NCBI RefSeq assembly: GCF_000226095.1
Contig: NC_016472.1
Span: 1,302,001 to 1,366,000 of the forward strand
Length of the DNA stretch: 64,000 bases
From: Thermothelomyces thermophilus ATCC 42464
Lineage: Eukaryota > Ascomycota > Sordariomycetes > Sordariales > Chaetomiaceae
Direction: 5' to 3'
Positions 23,501 through 33,938 of the stretch are shown one piece after another. Every line of letters starts with the position of its first letter. Position 1 is the first letter of the stretch. The notes under the pieces are model-generated. The model saw only the letters and a program-made list of their open reading frames with translations. It did not search any database and had not been told where the DNA came from. A program made the translations under genes and the position numbers.

Positions 23501-26500
23501 TAATCTCGTCCATGGACATGCTCACCCTCGGTGCCCGGGTGGGCGTTTGCGAGAATTTCGAGGTCAAGACGTTCGTGAACAACGAGATCAGAGGGAGGAA
23601 GAAAACCTACATCTTCATATCCGGCTGCCCAAAAGACCGTGGCTGCACCATCGCGCTCCGTGGCGCCTCATCCGAGGTGCTTGCCCGGATGAAGCGCATC
23701 ACCGAGTTCATGGTCTACGTCATTTACAACCTGAAGTTGGAGTCCTGCCTCATGCGCGATGAATTCGTGCAGGTCCCGTCAGAGGCTTCCCCCGCTGCGC
23801 GGCCGGCCTCGCCCTCAGAGCAGAGCCGTGACAGCCTTCCACCTCCCCCCGGCGAGGAGACCCCGGATCCCTCCAGCGATCGTCCTGCCGCTGTGGTCAC
23901 TCGGCAGAGTACGGAGAACGGTGACACCCTACGAGACGCGGGAGGAACGACTGCGGCCGCTGCTGAGTCGGAGCTATCTAGCGCCGAGAACGCGCCTCAG
24001 CGCGCTACTGAGCCGGCCCAGCGACCGATATCAATGCATGACTTACATTCACACGAGCAAGTGCCCGACAACCTCCCCATGCCCTCGTTCCACAGCGAAA
24101 TGGTGGAGAAGTATGAGACGAGGATCTTGTCCACATCGCCGTTTGTCAAGTTTAGGGAACCGTATCTGCTCATGAAGGCACGAGAGCAAGAGCGGCGCGC
24201 AACCTATCTGAAACGGCTCCTGGAGCAGGAGGAGACGGAGGCAACCGACGGAGACGAGAAACAGAATCCGGAACCTTTCCAGCTCGTCCAGCCGGAGATG
24301 GTACGCGGCGTAGAACAGAGAGCTCCCAAGAAGGTCATGGAAGTACTCCATGCCGTCCACGATGCCGAATACGACAGGGCGATGCACAGCTTTCGGACCC
24401 AAGCGAAGCAGTGGGAGGCGTACGTCCACGCAAGTGCCGATCTTTTCGACCCGTACTCTCACCAGAACATCGTCGTCCTCTATTCGGTCACCTGCACGGC
24501 GACCAAGATCCCGTGCTCGGAGCCCAGTCTCGTGGCTATCGAGTTTTACAACGAGCACCCGGACCCGAAATCGGGCCTGGACCAAGACTGTACTCTAGGT
24601 CAGTATATCGAGGATATTTGCGAGTGTGCCGACTTCATCTGCTACTCCAACGGCTGTGACCGAAAGATGCACGAGCATCATCGTACCTACGTGCATGACA
24701 ACGCCCGCCTCACCATCATTCTGAAAACGTCTCCGGCGTGGCCCGAGAACTTCCCCGAGAAGCCCCAAGTGAGAGATGAGGACGAGGACGAGACCGGCAT
24801 CTGCATGTGGAATTACTGCAAGCTCTGCGACAAGCATTTCGGCCTGATGCCCATGTCTGTGAGCACCTGGAAGTACTCCTTTGGCAAGTATCTCGAGCTC
24901 TCGTTTTGGAACAGAGGGCTGCAGCCGCACCCTCAGAGCGGGTGTCCGCATGACCACCAGAAGGATCACATACGCTACTTCTACTATCTGTATCGCGACA
25001 TCGCAGTGAAGGTGCACTACGACCCCATCGACCTGTACGAGATCATTGTGCCGCGGACAAAGATCACGTGGAAGGTGGACTACGATCTCAGAGTCAAGAA
25101 CGACGTGTTCCTCCGGGCCGAGGACCGCTGGAACCGTTTCATGAACTCGGTAATGGCGAGGCTCAAGAGCATCCGGATCGACAGCGTGCTGCCGGAGAAG
25201 GCGGAAGCCTGCAAGGCCGAAGTGGAGAGGCTCAGCAAGAAGGCGCAAGAGGACCAAGCAGAGCTGATCCGCGCCCTGCAGGATGCGTACATGAACTCCA
25301 AATACTACGAAGTCATCCCGTTCAACACGGTCATCCGCGCGATGCTCGAGAAGGTGACGGACTGGGATGCCGCGTTTGCCAAGTTCGAGGCCGACTTCCT
25401 CTCCGACAAGGACGTGCGTCAGTTGACTATCATTCAACTGAAGAAGATATTTACGGACCACGAAACCAAGGAGAGCCTGCCGAGCACGGAAGGAACACCG
25501 TCGCTCGCATCCGAGAACGAGGAAAAGACGACTCCTGCGACTTCCCCGCCCGGCTCTTCCGAAGTCGAGGAGAGGCCGTCTCAGCCTTCGGACGGCGACG
25601 CAAGTCCACCACAGGAGACCCCTCTGTCTCCCGCTGCGGAGCCTGTTCCCGCACAAAAAGAAGGCGTCGCGGTCGAAACTGAAGTGCTTCTGGAGCGAGT
25701 CGAACCTCTGGATCTCGCAGCTCCGAACCCGTCGGCCGTGACCAATCTACTCTTCCCAGCTGCGGAGGCTGCGGCGGAAGCGCCCGAGCCGCCCAGCGAC
25801 CACCCCTCCTCCTCTACTAGTTCGGCAACCGTATCTGCTTCCGCCACCTCTTCGCCCGCGCAAGCTAGCGCACCGCCGCCTCCACCGACAGGTCACATGT
25901 CATTGTCGGAAAAGGTCGAGCAGCTGCGCCGAGAGCAGCAGCGAGCATTGGCAAACGATACCAGGGGCTCGGCCGCCGGTGTCGAAAATGCAGCTAGCAC
26001 CCCCAAGCCTGCAGCGGAGCGCGCCGTTCCTAGGCGGTCGGGCGCGGCTGTGTCGCCTCCCATTGTTCGTGCGATCTCTCATCCGCCGGGTTCGTTGCCG
26101 AGGACTCAGTCCGCCATTGGCAAACTGCTGAGAGAACAAAAGGCCCAGGATGTGGGCTCGGAAACGCAGAAAGCACCAGGCGAGGTTGGGCCGAAGGGAG
26201 ACAAGAAGTTTGCCGACCGCATCGGCCTGGGGGCGCTCAAGAGCCACCGTAAGGCGGGGCCGTCCGGAATCCCGCGGTATGTGCACAAGAGAGAGTCCAA
26301 AGTCTCGACGTTGGCGCGTCATTTCGAGCAGCTGAGCCGGGAGTTTGAAAAGGAGAGGCTGAAGGATCGCAAGCAACGCGCCGCCAAGATGCACCACACC
26401 CGAGCATTCCTGCCGCGGTCGTCAACCAGGACCATAGTAGAAGTCTACAAAGACGTGGACCAGGCGGTGCAGGAGCCGGCGCCGGAGGACGATCAGCTTC

Positions 26501-28228
26501 TCGACAAGGAACGGGGCGACAAGCCGGCAGAACAAAGCTCAACGATCGCGGCGGAGGCTACGCTCCCCGAGTCGCAGCGGAGCAAGCCTCCCGAAACAGA
26601 GCGTAGCGTGCCCCAGGAACGCATTTCTTCGGAGCCGACATCACAGCAGGATGAGACCGTCGCGCAGACGGAAGCGGAGGAGGGTCGTCAAGAGGGCCGG
26701 GCCGGCTTTGAGGACGAGGGCGCGGAAAGCGACGGGGACAATCCTGCCATCACCCTCGACGACATCTTGCCGAATGTCAAGGAGTTTGCCGACACGTTGG
26801 AACGGAGCGAAGAGATAGCGGAGGAGCTCCCGAAATACCAGAAGAAGAGTCTCATGACGATGCTGACCAACTTCTGGGCGGAGCGATCGGCCAGCGGCTG
26901 GCCGCAGTTGGAGTATCCCATCAACGCGACGGATCACATCTTCTTCGACTCGGACGTGATCATCCGGGAGGACGAGCCGAGCTCTCTGGTGGCGTTTGCG
27001 CTCAATTCGGAGGACTACCGGTCAAAGCTGGCGGAAATCCGGCAGAAGTGGGACACGCCGGACGAGCCGGAGGCGGGCGAGAGCAGCAGCGATGGTCTGG
27101 CGATGAAAGGGCCCCAGACGTCCGGACCGGATAGCGCGAAGGCCGGCAACAAGGCCAGCAGGTCGGACGCGGAGCTGGAGAGGAGCCTGCTCCGGAAGAC
27201 GGGGATGCACGTCAAGTACCAGTTCACGGACGGGTCGGCGAGGATGACGTGCCAGATCTTCTACGCCGAGCAGTTTGACGCGCTCCGGCGTAAGTGCGGC
27301 GTGGCGGACCGGTTCGTCGAGTCTCTGTCGCGGTGCCTGAAGTGGGACTCCAAGGGGGGCAAGACCAAGTCGGTCTTTCTCAAGACGCTGGACGAGCGGT
27401 TCGTGCTCAAGTCCCTCTCGCCGAGCGAGACGTCTTCGTTCCTGCGGTGCGCTCCTAACTACTTCACCATCATGAAGGAGGCGCTGTTCCACGACCTCCC
27501 CTCGGTCATCGCCAAGATGTTTGGCTTCTTCCGGGTCTTCATCAAGAACCCGCTCACCAACACGGAGATCAAGCTGGACCTGCTGGTCATGGAGAATCTG
27601 TTTTACGACCGGTTCCCCAGCCGGACGTTCGACCTCAAGGGGTCGATGCGCAACCGCAAGATCCAGTCGACGGGCGAGCAGAACGAGGTGCTGCTGGACG
27701 AGAACATGGTCGAGTACATCTACGAGTCGCCGCTGTTCTCGCGGGAGCACTCCAAGCGGCTGCTGCGGGCGTCCGTGTTCAACGACACGCTGTTCCTGGC
27801 CAAGCAGGACGTGATGGACTACTCGCTCATGGTCGCCGTCGACGAGGTCAAGAAGGAGATCGCCGTGGGCATCATCGACTGCATCCGGACGTACACGTGG
27901 GACAAGCAGCTCGAGAGCTGGATCAAGAACCGCGGGTTTGCGGGCGGCGGGCGCAACCGGCCGACGGTGACGAGCCCGAAGGAGTACAAGAGTCGGTTCC
28001 GGGAAGCGATGGCGAGGTAGGCCATCTTTTTCTCTTTTTCTCTTCTTCTTCTTCTTAGGCTTCTTCTGCTGCTGCTGCTGCTGCTGCTTCGGAACTCAGC
28101 TAACGCGATGATCTGTGATTGACAGGTACATTCTCCAGTCTCCAAACTGCTGGCACACGTTTGAGGATCGCGTGGTTCCCAACACGCCGGCAACACCGAG
28201 GCCTCGATTTGAAGAAGATGAATTATGA
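20581..28228 (+). CDS. fab1: 1-phosphatidylinositol-3-phosphate 5-kinase Fab1 (PIKfyve), 2512 aa
   Basis: A 7436-base first exon (20581-28016) is joined to a short last exon (28126-28228). The first exon appears to end in TAG at 28018-28020, but that TAG lies in the intron donor GTAGGC; splicing to 28126 restores MARYILQSPNCWHTFED and ends at TGA 28226-28228. Domains in order: disordered Ser/Pro N-terminus; FYVE zinc finger at about 421-486 with WMAD, RKHHCRTCG and RVCKTC, which binds PtdIns3P on endosome and vacuole membranes; Cpn60/TCP1-like domain at about 860-1055; a Cys-rich region near 1290-1510; disordered linker; PIP-kinase domain at about 2205-2505 with FDLKGS near 2348, MDYSLM near 2412 and GIIDCIRTYTWDK near 2430. 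It makes PtdIns(3,5)P2 with Vac14 and Fig4 for vacuole size control. Yeast Fab1 has 2278 residues. The usual IIDYIR motif has Cys for Tyr. Confidence 0.97.
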
Positions 28229-28730
28229 TGATAATGACGAAGAAGAAGAAGAAGATGATGATGTCGGTGTGAAGGGGAAGGGGGGCTGTTGGGGCCCGAG
28301 TAATGTGACAGCATTCCATCTCGTTTGCGGCAACACGGGAATACGACCGATGCATGATGGGGATTCTATAACAGCATGGCATAGCGTTGGTTTGTTTGAT
28401 AAAAGGGATGCATTTCACTTCTGGTTGGACTGGCGCTTATGGAACGTCATAGCATGCGGCCAACCGGCTTATTCTTTTTTTTTTTTTTTTTCCTTTTTCC
28501 CATTCTCTTTTTTCTGGTTATTTTTTCTTTTTTGGGAGTTTTGGGTGCAGGCTCGACTGTGTACGGAATACTGGTGGATTATCATGGCGACATGGGAAGA
28601 CAGTCTCGGGTCCATTTCCCGTAATTAACGAGTCACGAACGTCTGGAGTTGAGTTTACAGCAACATGAAACGATAGCAGCCGAAACGCCAGAAGTGTCTC
28701 AAGAACAAGTCCGGCCATAGCATACTGGGC
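28229..28730. other. Convergent 3' flanks of fab1 and gene A
   Basis: It begins with GA/T-GA repeats just after the fab1 stop, and has a T-rich stretch with a T15 run near 28470. No gene seen. Confidence 0.6.
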
Positions 28731-29082
28731 TCAAGCTGTCGTCCATGGATCGCCCATCCCCGTCATAAGGACATCGACGCTCTGGATATCATCGTCATCA
28801 TGGGCGCCGTCGTCACCCGCCTCGTCAGCGTCATCAAGCAACATCATATCATCGTCAACGTCGTCAACGTCGTCAACGTCGTCGTGTTGCTCAGCCGCCG
28901 CAACAGGATCCCAGCTACTCGGAATAGCGCTGACGTCCACGGGCGGCAACTTGCTCTCCGGCTCTCCTCCATCGTCCTGTCCCTCTGCCTCCTTATTACG
29001 CGCTGCCCTCGATGAACAGCGCGAGAGTGGGTTCCAGCTCGCGAGCATATCGCTCCAAGCTCGTGGCTGTTGCTCCTGCTCC

Positions 29083-29124
<42 letters not shown>

Positions 29125-32100
29125 TCGTCCAGCCCGGCAGCTGTGATATCCACGCACCCAAGTAAGTCAGCATATTGTTCCTCGAGAACACCCACATCCC
29201 CTAGAAGAGAAGGAGGAAAGAAAGAGGAAAGGCCAGGAAGAACTCACCTTGGTCAGCCATGTCCTCCACCAGCCCCCGCAGCACCTCCCTCTGCAGCCGC
29301 GTATCCCCGGCCTGGTAGACGGCCGGGCCGGGGCGGAACAGCACCCGCTCGTAGCCGTACGGCCGCATCCGGGGCTGCGTGTAGCGCCAGTCGGTCGTCG
29401 GGTCGGCAGCGGCAGGGTCGTATGTCGCGGCGCCGTCGGCGAACCGGTCCTGGTTGCCGCCGTCGTCCTCCTTTGAGGAAGGCGCCGGCCAGCGGTCGAG
29501 GGACCAGAACTGGTGGCGGCGGTTGTTGCGACGGCGGCCGGGGCGGGGAACGGCCGCCCAGTCCCAGTTGAAGTCGCGGACCAGGACGGCGCGCGGCTGC
29601 TGCTGCCCGCGGCTGTTGTCGAACCACACCCGCCGCCGGGCCGGGTGCAACATGGTCTCGTTGGCGTGTAGCTCGTCGATGAGGCGCGTGCGGATGAGGG
29701 CGAGCTCGCGGGGCGTCGGCTCCGCGGCGCTGGCTGCGGAGGAAGGGTCGCGGGCGCAGGCGCGCTTCCATTTGTCGATGGCCTCGCGGAGGCGAAGGCG
29801 AGTCCGGACGAGCTGCTGCTGCCGCTGTCCTGCCTCAGCTTCGGCCTCTGTCTCTGCCTCGAGCGTGGAGATGGTGTAGCCGAGGCGGAAGGCCAGGGAG
29901 AGGAAAAAGTTCCAGATGGCGCTGCCCTCGCCGGTGTCGGGCACGTGGCCGTCGCGGACGACGCGCCCCCAGTCGGCGACGTCGCCGCGCGAGAAGCTGG
30001 GCCGCGGGCGCTCGTCGGCCCCCCCCGCGGCGGCCGGCCAGAGCACGCGGTGTTCCGGGAAGAATTCGGCCTCGGGGCGCTTGACGATGCCGTAGCAACG
30101 CGGATCGAGGTGGAATCTGCGAACGGGGTCAGTTAGCTCTCTCTCTCCCTCCCCTTCCAACCCGCCCCCCCCCCTTTTTTTTTTTTTTCCAGCAAATGTG
30201 AGTGATGGTTCAAGCTCTCAGCAATCTCACCTCACATGCCCGCTCTTCTTTAACCTGTCGAGCCAGCAGCAGGCATCGTGCGGCCGGAATTCGTGCTTGG
30301 TCACGGCGCTGCTGTCCTTGCCGGCGTTGATGGCCCTCAGCAGATCCTCGACCTCGACGGCGGCGCGGTGCGAGGCGAAGAGCCCCCGGGGGTTCTTGTC
30401 GTCCAGTAGCTTCTGCACCTTGGTGGCGAACAGCAGAAACAGCCGGTACTTGTCCCTCGGCGTGTCCGGCACGAACCTGCCCGTCCAGTTCTTCCGGTTG
30501 ACGCACTCCCCGGCCAGGAACTTGAGCCACTCGACCTCGTCCGTATCAAGCAGCCTCGGCCGTCGCTGCCTCTCCCCCCGTCCGCGACCGCGACCGCGAC
30601 CACGACCACGACCAACAACCTCCCCCTCCTCATTTTCCCGCTGCTGCGGCTCCCAGTCATCCGCCGCCGGTCTGATTCCCGCAGGCACCACATTCCTCCC
30701 ATCCCCGTCCGGGAACGACTCCCCGCCGCCGCTGCCGCCGCTGCCACCGCGACCCTTCTCCGCCCCCTTCCGGGCGGCCCTCAGCACGGCCTTGAGCAGC
30801 GGCCGCGGCACCCTCCTGCCGGCGGCGCGGAGCAGGGACAGCGCGGTCCGGCACGCCCGCAGCAGGTCCCGGCGTGCCCGCGCGCCGGCGTCGGCCGCGG
30901 CCCATACAAGCGGCCCGCCGACGACCAGGTTCCGCGGCAGCGCCACCCGCCCGCCTCCCTCGTCCTCTTGTTTCTCTTCTTCTTCTTTTTCCTCCTCCTC
31001 CTCCTCCTCCACGCGCAGCCGCGCCAGCTCGCGCGCCTGCCTGATGCGCCGGAGCCGCTCGCGGTACGAGACGTTGTAGGGCATCGTCTCGAATGGGTGG
31101 TGGCGATCGTAGTAGTCCTGCTGCTGCTGGTGATGATTATCACCGTCGTCGTTTTCCTCCCCTTCGTCCGCCCCCCGTCCTGGTCCTGGTCCTGGTCCTG
31201 GTCCTGGTCCTGGTCCTGGTCCTGGTCCTGGTCCTGGTCCTGGTCCTGGTCCTGGTCCTGGTCCTGGTCCTGGTCCTGGTCGTGGTCCTGGTCCTGGTCC
31301 TGGTCCTTCTCGCACGGCGGGGAGGAGCAGCTCGGAAGCGGAGAGCGAAGGGGGCGTCCACTGCAGGCCGTCGGCGCGCTCGCGGGCCTGGCGCAGGACC
31401 GCCGCCGGCAGGGGGAGGATCAGCGTGTTCCGGGGACGACGAGGGGAGGAGGAGGAGGAGGAGGAGGCGGAGGAGTCATGGCGGAAGGGGAGGGGGTCGG
31501 TGGGGAGGGCGCAGAGGGCTCGTTGCAGCCGCGCACGCCGGGCCCCGCGCTCCCTCGCCCATCTCGCTGCCGGCCTGTCGTCTCCTGTGTTGTCGGTGTT
31601 GTTGTTGTTGTAGTTGTTGTTGTTGTTGTTGTTTTGCTGCTCCCGATCTTGGCGGCGGCAAACGGAGAGGAAGGATTGTTCCTCGATGTAGGCGAGGTTC
31701 TGCCGCTCGGCCGCGGCATCCTTGGCTCCTCCGTCGTCGCGGGGGATGTCGTCCGGGCCGTTTCTGCCGGCTACGCGGCGCCACCACCTTCTCTCGTCCT
31801 CGGCGAATCGGTCGTACAAGGCACGGTCTCCGGGTCTGTCGACCAGCATCCTGTTGACGGGAACCGGGGGCCGCGGGACGATCGCCCTCGGGAGGAGCTC
31901 GCTGCGGTCAGGCACCACCGCCGCGGTCCAGGACGGGAGGGGCCGGCGGCGCGGGTCGACCATCCAGTCAAGGCGCGTCGATCTCAGGGGGTGGTGCCTC
32001 GGTGGCGGCTTGGCGATCTTCGTCATCATCATCATCGTCAAGGGGGGCGTGGGCTCGTAGTGATGTTTCTCGAACAGCACGTGGGCCTTTGCCTTGGTGA

Positions 32101-32986
32101 CGGCGTCGTTGAACGTGGCCCGGGTCTGCGGGTGGGCGGCCTGCAGTTGATGGCTGCCGTCGCCGAGAGCGAGCCATTCCAGGTAGGACACAACCTCACC
32201 GAATCTGGCCTCCCAGTTCAGACACCGGTCCACGTCTTCCTCGGCGAGGAACTTGACCACGGTGTCGAGCCGGACCGCCAATGGGGGCTGTCGCTTGCCC
32301 TTGTACCAGGAGTCTGCTTCCCAGTCGCGGCGGCTGCCCATCGCCTCGTCTCCCTGTTCCCGAAAGTCGCCAGCCCGAGACAGGACAGGGATGGACTGGA
32401 GCCGACGGAGCAATGCGGCAAGCCTCCCCGTGTCTTGTCCGCCCCTGCCTTGCTCACCGAAGGCGCTCCTCGAAGGGATAGGAGGAGGAACGGACACAAC
32501 GCCTGGGCCTGGGAGGGGAGCGGCCGGAGCGTTAAGGTTCCGATGCGGAGGCGCACGCCCCTGTTCGAGGGCTTGCAGGCGTTCCATCATTGCGGCTCTC
32601 TCTCGCTCGTCGTCTCCGGAGTCTGTCTCCTCGCCGCCACCCTCGCGGAGGCCCGGCTCGACGAGCTCGGGCGGCTCGGAGGCAGTCTCGGCGAGCCGTC
32701 CCGGGGTAGGAGCCAGGGGCCGGTACGGTTCGGGAATCGGAGCGCTCGGTAGGGCAGGCCGCCGTCCAGGCACCGGAGGAAATACCTGGTCGAAGATGCT
32801 GTACCTCTCAAGCTCGCGGAGGAAGACCGGGCCGAGGCCGAAGTCTCTGATGCGTGGGTTCCGCAGGTGGCTCTCGACCTGCAGTCTGAGGTCCTCGGCC
32901 CCTGGCCTGAGCACCACCTCTTCGAGGTACGCCTTGAACAGGGGCGGACACTCATCGCTGTTGTTGTTGTTGGCGGCATAGTCCAT
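28731..32986 (-). CDS. Gene A: unrecognised ~1364-aa repeat-rich protein, divergent partner of gene B
   Basis: Three exons join in phase: 32986-30231, 30116-29248 and 29200-28731. The junctions read GHV|RFHLDPRCYG and MADQ|GDVGVLEEQY. The first in-frame ATG is at 32986; the frame stays open further upstream without ATG. Visible blocks: an N-terminal segment with CPPLFKAYLEEVVLRP and IRDFGLGPVFLRELERY; a second near 32165-32280 with VVKFLAEEDVDRCLNWEARF; a third near 30450-30540 with EWLKFLAGECVNRKNWTGRF; and an exon 2 region rich in Trp, Arg and Tyr. These are separated by low-complexity sequence: a 20-fold Pro-Gly repeat, Asn runs, acidic and Arg-rich tracts, and in exon 3 poly-Gln and an Asp-Asp-Val repeat. 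There is no membrane segment or known catalytic motif. Intron 2 is only 47 bases. I cannot name a family. The pairing with gene B suggests shared control. Confidence 0.7.
29085..29123. repeat. CTG/CAG trinucleotide repeat, 13 units, poly-Gln in gene A
   Basis: Thirteen CTG units on the plus strand, in frame as CAG on the gene A strand, encode a Gln run after LDEE. Other imperfect CAG units follow. Confidence 0.9.
31181..31306. repeat. TGGTCC hexanucleotide repeat, 21 units, inside gene A
   Basis: Twenty-one tandem TGGTCC units, one of them TGGTCG. On the coding strand they read as alternating Pro-Gly. Reverse-frame readings give Ser-Trp or Leu-Val repeats, which are artefacts. Confidence 0.95.

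Positions 32987-33938
<952 letters not shown>

Noticed and set aside
30968-32752. Plus-strand 594-residue frame with a Ser-Trp repeat and a Val-rich run
   Set aside because: It is the antisense shadow of gene A; the repeats mirror the TGGTCC array and the GTT run, while the minus strand has spliced, motif-bearing coding sequence.
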